A stretch of 47,615 bases of DNA. It comes from an uncultured Porphyromonas sp. Lineage in GTDB: Bacteria; Bacteroidota; Bacteroidia; Bacteroidales; Porphyromonadaceae. Below the pieces are notes generated by a model, which did not search any database, was not told where the DNA came from, and worked only from the letters and a program-made list of their open reading frames with translations. This document shows, piece by piece, positions 1-6,331 of the stretch. Position numbers and translations under genes: made by a program. Location: positions 1-47,615 of the forward strand of contig NZ_UQJH01000011.1 of NCBI RefSeq assembly GCF_900541275.1. Reading direction: 5' to 3'. How positions within the stretch are numbered: the first letter of the stretch is position 1; every line of letters starts with the position of its first letter.

Positions 1-23
1 CCCCTCGGGCGGTGATGTGAGTG

Positions 24-53
24 CAAAGGTACGAAAGTTTTTCATTCCTGCAA
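24..53 (-). promoter_or_regulatory. leftward Bacteroidetes-type promoter, proximal copy
   Basis: On the minus strand a -33 TTG (51-53) is followed by exactly 19 bases and then the -7 box TACCTTTG (24-31). This is the expected geometry of a Bacteroidetes primary-sigma promoter. It points out of the window to the left, and its gene is not visible. Confidence 0.7.
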
Positions 54-139
54 GCAACTTGGAAAATTCTTTTTCCCGATCCGCTCACCCCGACCTCTGC
101 CGGAGCCTCAGGAGCGTATCCCTCTCGGCTTTGCGAGTG

Positions 140-169
140 CAAAGGTACAACATTTCTTACTTCCTGCAA
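140..169 (-). promoter_or_regulatory. leftward Bacteroidetes-type promoter, distal copy
   Basis: TTG (167-169), 19 bases, TACCTTTG (140-147) on the minus strand. The surrounding block, GAGTGCAAAGGTAC on the plus strand with CCTGCAAGC 14 bases further on, matches the proximal promoter, so the two are duplicated tandem promoters about 116 bp apart. Tandem strong promoters suggest a highly expressed target, for example an rRNA operon. That target is inference. Confidence 0.7.
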
Positions 170-298
170 GCCCTCTCTCGGAAATATTTTACGAAGATCC
201 CGCAAGTCGCTGACTTACAACACGAAAAAAAACACATTTCACCCAAAGTCAGACCTCCCGTAGACCAAGCTCAAGACCCGCCTCCCATCAGCGCTCCA

Positions 299-380
299 CT
301 AATACCGATATTAGGGTTGTCTAATACCGATATTAGAGTTGCCTAATACCGATATTAGTCGTCTCTAATATCGGTATTAG
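299..380. repeat. 22-bp-period palindrome array, cluster 1 (4 units)
   Basis: Three direct copies of CTAATACCGATATTAG start at 299, 321 and 343. A fourth unit at 365 is its reverse complement CTAATATCGGTATTAG. Starts are exactly 22 bp apart, with 6-base spacers that differ (GGTTGT, AGTTGC, TCGTCT). Each unit is nearly palindromic, and units 3 and 4 together form a 16-bp perfect stem. No gene overlaps. Function unknown. Confidence 0.9.
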
Positions 381-402
381 ATTTCCACCTGAGCGGACTA
401 GG

Positions 403-443
403 AAAAAAAGAGGGCAGACCCGCTTGCAACGGATCTGCCCTCT
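403..443 (-). terminator. Rho-independent terminator, leftward
   Basis: A 10-bp stem, AGAGGGCAGA (409-418) with TCTGCCCTCT (434-443), is followed on the minus strand by a run of T (403-409). It is the second of two leftward terminators downstream of recA. Confidence 0.8.
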
Positions 444-471
444 CTATAGTGTGGTCCTTTCTTTCCTGTGG

Positions 472-506
472 AGAAAAATAAGGGTTGCACTCCCGTGCAA
501 CCCTTA
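472..506 (-). terminator. Rho-independent terminator, leftward
   Basis: A 12-bp perfect stem (479-490 with 495-506, loop TCCC) is followed on the minus strand by TTTTT. It could end read-through from recA, or end the short transcript predicted to start near 577. Confidence 0.8.
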
Positions 507-613
507 CTATAGGTTCCACAAAATATTAGGATGTTAGGTAAGAAAGATTGATTAGGTTACGCATCTTGTGATTGTAATGATGCAAAGGTGCGACAAAATG
601 GCGTTTACATCAA
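479..613 (-). other. possible short leader/small RNA unit with 12-residue ORF
   Basis: A plausible minus-strand promoter (TTG 611-613, 20 bases, CACCTTTG 583-590) would give a transcript of about 100 nt ending at the 479-506 terminator. Inside it is a 12-codon ORF at 564-526 (MRNLINLSYLTS, then TAA) just before the hairpin. A promoter, mini-ORF and terminator in that order resemble an attenuator leader or a small RNA. No run of one regulatory amino acid is present, so the type is unclear. No other gene is seen between 1 and 719. Confidence 0.3.
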
Positions 614-719
614 GGTGGCAAAATCTGTTACTTAACAGGAATGAAACATCTCGTTAGCAAACTTTTTGAATTTAAGCAGCGAAAATGCCAACTGCACCCG
701 TCAATACGCCCTTTCCTAC

Positions 720-1805
720 CTATTCCTTGCTTGCGTTGTCCTCGGCGATACGAGCCTTGATCTTGGCCTCGATCTCATCGGCGAGGTCGGGATTCTCCTC
801 CAGGAGAGTCTTGGCCGCCTCGCGTCCCTGGCCCATGCGCATATCTCCGTAGCTGTACCAGGAGCCACTCTTGTCGATGATACCCATATCGACAGCGATG
901 TCGACCAGCTCGCCGGACTTGGCGATGCCCTTGCCGTACATGATGTCAAACTCTGCACGACGGAAGGGTGGAGCGACCTTATTCTTCGCCACCTTGACCT
1001 TGGTGAGGTTGCCCACCTGCTCCTCGCCGTCCTTGAGGGCTGTACTGCGGCGGATGTCGATGCGGATGGTGGCGTAGTACTTAAGGGCGTTGCCACCGGT
1101 GGTGGTCTCAGGATTGCCGTAGCCACCGATCTTCTCACGGAGCTGATTGATGAAGATGCAGCAGGTGCGGGTCTTGCTGATGAGGGCAGCGAGCTTGCGG
1201 AGCGCCTGACTCATGAGGCGGGCCTGGAGACCGAGCTTATTCTCTCCCATCTCTCCATCGATCTCACTCTTGGGGGTGAGGGCAGCGACGGAGTCGATGA
1301 CGACGACGTCGACAGCGGAGGAGCGGATAAGGTTCTCAGCAATATCGAGGGCCTGCTCACCGTCGTCAGGCTGAGAGATCCAGAGGCGGGAGAGGTCGAC
1401 GCCGAGGGCCTCGGCATAGACGCGGTCAAAGGCGTGCTCTGCATCGATGTAGGCAGCGAGACCACCGAGCTTCTGCGCCTCAGCAATGGCGTGGATCGCC
1501 AGCGTGGTCTTACCGGAGGACTCCGGGCCGTAGATCTCTACGATGCGACCACGGGGATAGCCACCGACACCGAGTGCGAGGTCCAGCGTGAGGGAGCCGG
1601 TGGGGATTGCCTCGATGGGCTGCACTTCCTGAGAGGCCATATTCATCAGCGAGCCCTTGCCAAAGGTCTTCTCGATCTTGGCCTGAGCCGCCTGCATAGC
1701 CTTGAGCTTATTGGGATCCGCCTCGACGCGATGAGACTTAGGGGCAGCGCCCTCGATCTCCTCGGTGATGCTCTGGTCCTCGCCCATCTCTTTCTTATCT
1801 GCCAT
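720..1805 (-). CDS. recA: recombinase RecA
   Basis: RecA is the ATP-dependent strand-exchange protein of homologous recombination and the co-protease of the SOS response. The Walker A motif GPESSGKT, Walker B VVVIDSVAAL, the MAW-type EKTFGKGS stretch and the L2 loop region (GNPETTTGGNALKYYA) are all visible. The length of about 361 residues is normal. The ATG at 1805 gives the family-typical start MADKK. An in-frame GTG at 1820 has an AGGA upstream and would add five residues. L2 is slightly unusual: it reads KIGGYGNPE where most relatives have KIGVMFGNPE, one residue shorter with Tyr at the aromatic position. It lies 25-40 bases downstream of the carboxynorspermidine dehydrogenase gene, so the two are probably cotranscribed. 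Two terminators follow. Confidence 0.98.
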   Translation of the reverse strand: MADKKEMGEDQSITEEIEGAAPKSHRVEADPNKLKAMQAAQAKIEKTFGKGSLMNMASQEVQPIEAIPTGSLTLDLALGVGGYPRGRIVEIYGPESSGKTTLAIHAIAEAQKLGGLAAYIDAEHAFDRVYAEALGVDLSRLWISQPDDGEQALDIAENLIRSSAVDVVVIDSVAALTPKSEIDGEMGENKLGLQARLMSQALRKLAALISKTRTCCIFINQLREKIGGYGNPETTTGGNALKYYATIRIDIRRSTALKDGEEQVGNLTKVKVAKNKVAPPFRRAEFDIMYGKGIAKSGELVDIAVDMGIIDKSGSWYSYGDMRMGQGREAAKTLLEENPDLADEIEAKIKARIAEDNASKE

Positions 1806-1845
1806 AGTATAGCTTGTCACTTATTCTTTTCCTATGAAAAAATCC

Positions 1846-3048
1846 TCAGAGCTCCAGATCGATGTCGTGCAGCTCGTGCCAGGGGAGACCCTGCTTAGCC
1901 ACCTCCTCGAGGAAGGGATCGGGGTCAAACTCCTCGACATTGAAGACTCCGTGACCGCTCCAGAGCCCCTTGAAGAACATGATCGCGCCTGTCGTCGCTG
2001 GGACGCCGGTGGTGTAGCTTACACCCTGGGCACCGGTCTCCTTGTAGGCCGCAGCGTGGTCGGTATTATTGTAGATGTAGTATGTGTGCTCCTCGCCGCC
2101 ACGCAGCCCTCGGATGCGGCAGCCGATAGAGGTCTGGCCGGTGTAGTCGCTCCCGAGCTCCTTGGGGTCGGGGAGGACTGCCTTGAGGAACTGCAGCGGG
2201 ATGATATCGATGCCCTTGTACTTGATCGGCTCGATGCCCGCCATGCCGATATTCTGTATCACACGGAGGTGGGTCAGGTACTCCTGCCCAAAGGTCATCC
2301 AGAAGCGCGCCCGGCGGAGGGAGGGGTAGTTCTTCACCAAGCTCTCCAGCTCCTCGTGGTACATCAGGTAGCTCTCACGGGGACCGACCTCAGGGTAGGT
2401 GAGCGTCTTGTGGATCTCGAGTGGCTCGGTGGTGATCCACTCGCCATCCTCGTAGTAGCGCCCGTGCTGAGTCACCTCGCGGATATTGATCTCGGGATTG
2501 AAATTGGTGGCAAAGGCCTTGTGGTGATCACCCGCATTGCAGTCGACGATATCGAGGTGGGTGATCTCGTCGAAGTGGTGCTTGGCAGCGTAAGCGGTGT
2601 AGACGCTGCAGACACCGGGGTCAAACCCGCAGCCGAGGATGGCGGTGAGGCCTGCCTCCTTGAAGCGATCCTGATACGCCCACTGCCAGCTGTACTCATA
2701 CTTCGCCTCGTCCTTGGGCTCGTAGTTGGCGGTGTCGAGGTAATTGACCCCGCAGCGGAGGCAGGCATCCATGATGGGGAGGTCCTGGTACGGGAGGGCG
2801 ACATTGATCACCAGCTCGGGCTGTACGCGCTCCATGAGCACGCAGAGCTGCTCCACATCGTCCGCATCGACCTGAGCGGTCTTGATGAAGTCCTTGCCAC
2901 CGGGAATCTTAGCCACGAGGGCATCGATGGTGCTCTTCGTCCGACTGGCGATGGTGATGTCGGTGAAGATGTCCCTATTCATGGCCACCTTCTGAGCCAC
3001 GACGGTACCGACACCACCGGCACCGATAATAAGTACGCGTCCTTTCAT
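1846..3048 (-). CDS. carboxynorspermidine synthase/dehydrogenase (saccharopine dehydrogenase family)
   Basis: A 400-residue member of the saccharopine dehydrogenase family. It fits carboxynorspermidine dehydrogenase, which condenses L-aspartate semialdehyde with a diamine (diaminopropane or putrescine) using NADPH, in the alternative route to (nor)spermidine. The N-terminal Rossmann motif GAGGVGTVVA is at residues 8-17. The conserved blocks ALPYQDLPIMDACL, GVNYLDTANYE and GFDPGVCSVY are typical of this branch rather than of lysine-degrading saccharopine reductase. Its decarboxylase partner is not in the window. It is the first gene of a unit with recA and has a TACCTTTG box upstream. Confidence 0.88.
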   Translation of the reverse strand: MKGRVLIIGAGGVGTVVAQKVAMNRDIFTDITIASRTKSTIDALVAKIPGGKDFIKTAQVDADDVEQLCVLMERVQPELVINVALPYQDLPIMDACLRCGVNYLDTANYEPKDEAKYEYSWQWAYQDRFKEAGLTAILGCGFDPGVCSVYTAYAAKHHFDEITHLDIVDCNAGDHHKAFATNFNPEINIREVTQHGRYYEDGEWITTEPLEIHKTLTYPEVGPRESYLMYHEELESLVKNYPSLRRARFWMTFGQEYLTHLRVIQNIGMAGIEPIKYKGIDIIPLQFLKAVLPDPKELGSDYTGQTSIGCRIRGLRGGEEHTYYIYNNTDHAAAYKETGAQGVSYTTGVPATTGAIMFFKGLWSGHGVFNVEEFDPDPFLEEVAKQGLPWHELHDIDLEL

Positions 3049-3089
3049 ATATGGATACTAATGATTGTATGTGTCATAATCTATCGTCT

Positions 3090-3097
3090 CAAAGGTA
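3090..3097 (-). promoter_or_regulatory. -7 element for the carboxynorspermidine dehydrogenase-recA unit
   Basis: TACCTTTG on the minus strand, about 42 bp upstream of the ATG. No TTG lies exactly 19 bases further upstream, so only the -7 half is supported. Confidence 0.55.
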
Positions 3098-3201
3098 CCA
3101 AAAACTTAGCTGTCGGACAGCCCACCAAAAAGCCGAGCACACTAGTTTGATTGACAAGCTCTACAATAGGCAGTGATGGAATACACCTTATCTACATATA
3201 T

Positions 3202-3236
3202 AGAGGGGGCTGTGTCGCATAGGCACAGCCCCCTCT
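3202..3236 (-). terminator. hairpin after formate-THF ligase
   Basis: A 13-bp perfect stem, AGAGGGGGCTGTG (3202-3214) with CACAGCCCCCTCT (3224-3236), lies just downstream of the minus-strand gene. There is no strong T run on either side, so it may act as a weak terminator or a 3' stabiliser. Confidence 0.6.
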
Positions 3237-3256
3237 CTAGTTAATAACAGGGTCGA

Positions 3257-4921
3257 TCAGCTCAGGCCATCGATCTCACCATTGACGATGTCGATCTTCT
3301 CGGCATTGGGGACCTTGGGGAGTCCCGGCATGCGCATGATGCTGCCCATGATGACGACGATCATCTCAGCACCAGTGGTGACGACGATGTCATTGACATG
3401 CATCTCGAAGTCTCTCGGAGCCCCGAGGAGGGAGGCATCGTCGGAGAAGGAGTACTGCGTCTTGGCGATGCAGATGGGGAACTTGTCGTAGCCCAGCTCG
3501 TCGATCATCTTGAGCGCCTTGATCGCCTTCTTGTCGTAGACCACGCGATCTGCCCGGTAGATCTCTCTCGTGAGGGCCTCGATCTTCTCCTTGACCGGGC
3601 TGTCGAGATCGTAGCCAAATGTGAGGGGCTTGGAGGGGTGCTTGTCGATGGTATCTACGACCACCTGAGCCAGCTCTGTCGCTCCCTTGCCGCCCTCAGC
3701 GAAGGCGTTATTGACGGCAAAGGGCACGCCGAGCTCCTCGCAGTGGAGGCGGATCGCCTCGAGTTCAGCCTCGGTGTCGGTGGGGAAGCGGTTGATGCAG
3801 ATGACGACGCTCTGACCAAACTTCCGCATATTCTCCACGTGCTGATCGAGATTGGTGAAGCCCTTCTTCAGTGCCTCCACATTCTCCGTGCTGAGGTCAG
3901 CGTCCTTGACACCACCATGGAGCTTGAGGGACTTGGCGCTGGCCACAAGGATCGTGGCGGCAGGCTGGAGACCATTCTGACGGCAGACGATGTCGAGGAA
4001 CTTCTCGGCGCCGAGGTCAGCACCGAAGCCTGCCTCCGTGATGGCGTAGTCACCATAGTGGATCGCCATCTTGGTTGCGATGACGGAGTTGCAGCCGTGA
4101 GCGATATTGGCGAAGGGGCCACCGTGGATGAAGGCGGGGGTATTCTCAGTCGTCTGGACGAGATTGGGCTGGAGGGCGTCCATCAGGAGGACGGTGATCG
4201 CTCCACCGATCTTCATATCTCCCACGGTGAAGGGGCTGCCGTCCTTCTTGTACCCGACGACGATATTGTCGATCCGGCGACGGAGGTCATCTATGTCCTT
4301 GGCGAGGCAGAGGATCGCCATGATCTCGGATGCGGGCGTGATGTCAAATCCCGTCTCGCTCACCTCACCATTACCATCCCCGAGGCCGGTGATGATGTGG
4401 CGGATACTGCGATCGTTGACGTCCAGCACGCGCCTCCAGGTGATCTTGGAGAGACCATCTTCGTCATTGCGGTGGCGGTAGGCGTAGTTGTCGACGAGAG
4501 CCGAGATGGTGTTATTGGCGGAGGTGATGGCGTGGAAGTCTCCGGTGAAGTGGAGATTGATCTTATCCATCGGCAGCACCTGTGAGTAGCCGCCACCGGC
4601 GGCACCACCCTTGACGCCAAAGACCGGACCGAGGGAGGGCTCGCGGAGAGCGACGATCGCCTTCTTGCCGATCTGATTCATCCCCAGGGCGAGTCCGATG
4701 GAGACGGTAGTCTTGCCGACACCGGCCTTGGTAGGCGTGATCGCAGTGACGAGGATCAGGTGCCCGGCACCGTGCTGCTTCTCCTTGAGGACATCCAGGC
4801 TGATCTTACCCATGTAGTGACCATAGGGAAGGAAGTCCTTCTCCGGGATATTAAGTGACTGAGCGATCTCCTGGATCGGCTTGAGCTTCGCCTCTCTGGC
4901 GATCTCGATATCTGATTTCAT
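3257..4921 (-). CDS. fhs: formate--tetrahydrofolate ligase
   Basis: Formyl-THF synthetase (EC 6.3.4.3) joins formate to tetrahydrofolate with ATP, feeding one-carbon units to purine and amino acid metabolism. The protein is 554 residues from MKSDIEIARE, the family norm. The P-loop region TPTKAGVGKTTVSIGLALG, the block REPSLGPVFGVKGGAAGGGY, LTGDFHAIT-like LHFTGDFHAI, and the C-terminal GEIDGLS are all present. An upstream in-frame start at 4966 would add 15 residues and run through the -7 promoter box, so 4921 is preferred. It stands alone between a promoter and a hairpin. Confidence 0.97.
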   Translation of the reverse strand: MKSDIEIAREAKLKPIQEIAQSLNIPEKDFLPYGHYMGKISLDVLKEKQHGAGHLILVTAITPTKAGVGKTTVSIGLALGMNQIGKKAIVALREPSLGPVFGVKGGAAGGGYSQVLPMDKINLHFTGDFHAITSANNTISALVDNYAYRHRNDEDGLSKITWRRVLDVNDRSIRHIITGLGDGNGEVSETGFDITPASEIMAILCLAKDIDDLRRRIDNIVVGYKKDGSPFTVGDMKIGGAITVLLMDALQPNLVQTTENTPAFIHGGPFANIAHGCNSVIATKMAIHYGDYAITEAGFGADLGAEKFLDIVCRQNGLQPAATILVASAKSLKLHGGVKDADLSTENVEALKKGFTNLDQHVENMRKFGQSVVICINRFPTDTEAELEAIRLHCEELGVPFAVNNAFAEGGKGATELAQVVVDTIDKHPSKPLTFGYDLDSPVKEKIEALTREIYRADRVVYDKKAIKALKMIDELGYDKFPICIAKTQYSFSDDASLLGAPRDFEMHVNDIVVTTGAEMIVVIMGSIMRMPGLPKVPNAEKIDIVNGEIDGLS

Positions 4922-4953
4922 AATTGTGTTGTGATTTGGTTTTAGTGTTTGAC

Positions 4954-4961
4954 CAAAGGTA
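4954..4961 (-). promoter_or_regulatory. -7 element for fhs
   Basis: TACCTTTG on the minus strand, 33-40 bases upstream of the chosen fhs ATG. It supports the shorter start. No matching -33 TTG at 19 bases is seen. Confidence 0.55.
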
Positions 4962-5022
4962 CCCATAATTTTGTGACAGCAGGTGCCCTAATTGCGATAA
5001 GAGATCTCTTTCCGCAATTTCA

Positions 5023-5067
5023 TCAAAAAAAAGCGTGAGGATAGGTAGGTCACCCATCCTCACGCTT
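5023..5067 (-). terminator. Rho-independent terminator after ferritin
   Basis: A 12-bp perfect stem, AAGCGTGAGGAT (5031-5042) with ATCCTCACGCTT (5056-5067), is followed on the minus strand by eight T. It ends the DUF4834-ferritin unit 17 bases after the ferritin stop. Confidence 0.92.
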
Positions 5068-5083
5068 GTCTACTGAGCTACTC

Positions 5084-5569
5084 TTACTCGCGCATACCCA
5101 TCTCCTGATCGAAGATGGCGACAGCGCAATCGCCGATGAGATCGAGGCGGTCGAGATTGTGCTGTGCGTTCTCCTCTTCCTCCTCCTGCTCTACGACAAA
5201 CTTCTCGAAGAAGACGCGTACTCCGTAGTCGTGGTCCTCAGTGGCCATCTTGACGATCTCCTCGATCGACTTGGTGATGGACTGCTCATGGTGGAGCGAC
5301 TGGGTGAGGATCTCGCGGAGGGTGCCGAAGGAATTGGGCACCCCAGCGATCGGCTTCAGCTCGGGGCGCACGCCACGTCCCTCGAGGTAGGAGATCATCG
5401 CCTCAGCGTGGGCGACCTCCTCATGGGACTGGAGCTTGAGCCACTTGGTCACACCATCGAGGGCGCGGTCAGCTGTATCCATAGCCATAGAGCGGTAGAG
5501 ATAGGCGGAGTAGAGCTCCTTATTGATCTGCTCGTTGATAGCGGCGATCAGTCTGTCAGTCATCTTCAT
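5084..5569 (-). CDS. ftnA: non-heme ferritin
   Basis: A 161-residue bacterial ferritin (24-mer iron store with ferroxidase activity). The ferroxidase ligands of the FtnA type are visible: Glu in NKELYSAYLY, the SHEEVAHA helix with Glu and His, HHEQSI, and VVEQEEEEE. The length is normal and there is no heme-binding signature of bacterioferritin. A second Met two codons in (5563) is an equally good start. It lies 36 bases downstream of the DUF4834 gene and is followed at once by a strong terminator, so the pair probably form one operon. No peroxide or iron operator is recognisable. Confidence 0.95.
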   Translation of the reverse strand: MKMTDRLIAAINEQINKELYSAYLYRSMAMDTADRALDGVTKWLKLQSHEEVAHAEAMISYLEGRGVRPELKPIAGVPNSFGTLREILTQSLHHEQSITKSIEEIVKMATEDHDYGVRVFFEKFVVEQEEEEENAQHNLDRLDLIGDCAVAIFDQEMGMRE

Positions 5570-5605
5570 AGTGTACTGTATTTATATTGATTGGTGATTG
5601 TAGTG

Positions 5606-5881
5606 TCATGAGTTGCCGGATGTGTCATCATCCACCTCCTCATACTCGACATAGCTGCCTCCACCGAGGTCGTGCTGTGCCTCCCGCAGGATATCGGCAC
5701 TGCTCTTCTGAGCGCGCTCATCCCGAGCAGCCTGCTCCTGAGCCTCCTCCTCTCGGCGGCGGTACTCTCGCTTGACCTGCCGATGCACCGCACTGATGCG
5801 TGCTATCTGCCGTATCAAGGGCCATAGGGAGTAGAGGATCACCCCTAAGACGAGGAGAAGGAGTATGGAAAATGGTGACAT
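5606..5881 (-). CDS. small membrane protein, DUF4834-like
   Basis: A 91-residue protein with one N-terminal transmembrane helix (about residues 4-24, SILLLLVLGVILYSLW). A basic, Arg/Glu-rich, probably coiled-coil stretch follows (about 30-60), then an acidic tail (YEEVDDD). This is the architecture of the DUF4834 family of Bacteroidales, whose function is unknown. It starts the unit with ferritin and has its own TACCTTTG box 25-32 bases upstream. The role is not inferred beyond a probable inner-membrane location. Confidence 0.75.
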   Translation of the reverse strand: MSPFSILLLLVLGVILYSLWPLIRQIARISAVHRQVKREYRRREEEAQEQAARDERAQKSSADILREAQHDLGGGSYVEYEEVDDDTSGNS

Positions 5882-5905
5882 ATCCTACTTGCAATTTTAC
5901 TCTAA

Positions 5906-5913
5906 CAAAGGTA
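5906..5913 (-). promoter_or_regulatory. -7 element for the DUF4834-ferritin unit
   Basis: TACCTTTG on the minus strand, 25 bases upstream of the DUF4834 ATG. The -33 element is not clear. Confidence 0.55.
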
Positions 5914-5943
5914 CCAAAAAAAGCTACCCACCTACATCAGTGC

Positions 5944-5984
5944 AAAAAGCGAGCCTCCCCGGACCCTTTAGTCCAAGGAGACTC
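5944..5984 (-). terminator. Rho-independent terminator after tRNA-Leu
   Basis: On the minus strand a 14-bp stem including G-U pairs (5984-5971 with 5964-5951) has a 6-base loop and is followed by TTTTT (5944-5948). It lies 10 bases after the tRNA 3' end. Confidence 0.85.
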
Positions 5985-5993
5985 ACCCTCAAG

Positions 5994-6077
5994 TGCCCGG
6001 AACCGGGATCGAACCGGTACGGATGTTACTCCATTGGTGTTTGAGACCAACGCGTCTACCAATTCCGCCACCCGGGC
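5994..6077 (-). tRNA. tRNA-Leu(CAA)
   Basis: A class II tRNA of 84 nt with a 7-bp acceptor stem (GCCCGGG with TCCGGGC, one G-U pair). The D-arm is GCGGAATTGGTAGACGC, the anticodon stem TTGGT/ACCAA encloses loop CTCAAAC (anticodon CAA), there is a long variable arm, and the T-loop is TTCGATC. The discriminator is A, as expected for leucine. CCA is not encoded. A terminator follows and a TACCTTTG box precedes it. Confidence 0.96.
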
Positions 6078-6088
6078 TCTCGCGAGGA

Positions 6089-6096
6089 CAAAGGTA
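6089..6096 (-). promoter_or_regulatory. -7 element for tRNA-Leu
   Basis: TACCTTTG on the minus strand, 12 bases upstream of the tRNA 5' end. Confidence 0.6.
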
Positions 6097-6258
6097 CGAC
6101 ATTTTTCTGACGGGATAAGTGTGCCTTTTTGTCAGATCGACAGACCGAGGAGTTGTGCAACTAGGGCAGGAAATGTTGTCTTGCACGCCCCCGTGGGTTT
6201 CTCCGATGAGGTTTCTCACATAGATGGAAAAAGTAACAGAAATGTCACCCCTTAAAGC

Positions 6259-6266
6259 TATCTTTG
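6259..6266 (+). promoter_or_regulatory. -7 element for the TonB receptor
   Basis: TATCTTTG on the plus strand, 66 bases upstream of the receptor ATG. A clear -33 TTG is not seen. Confidence 0.5.
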
Positions 6267-6331
6267 CACAAATTATAAGCGACTAAGATAGGAAGTAATC
6301 AACCAACATACTTTATTTAAGATTTCTGCGT

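Noticed and set aside
299..380. Palindrome array considered as a CRISPR
   Set aside because: Units are 16 bp with 6-bp spacers and some are inverted. CRISPR repeats are longer, direct, and separated by ~30-bp spacers, and no cas gene is present.
666..3150. Long plus-strand frames opposite recA and carboxynorspermidine dehydrogenase (410 and 438 codons)
   Set aside because: They are antisense shadows of two well-supported genes, with Leu/Asp/Val-rich composition and no recognisable domain. The same holds for long frames opposite fhs, the S8 protease, the acyl-CoA ligase, murE and ftsI.
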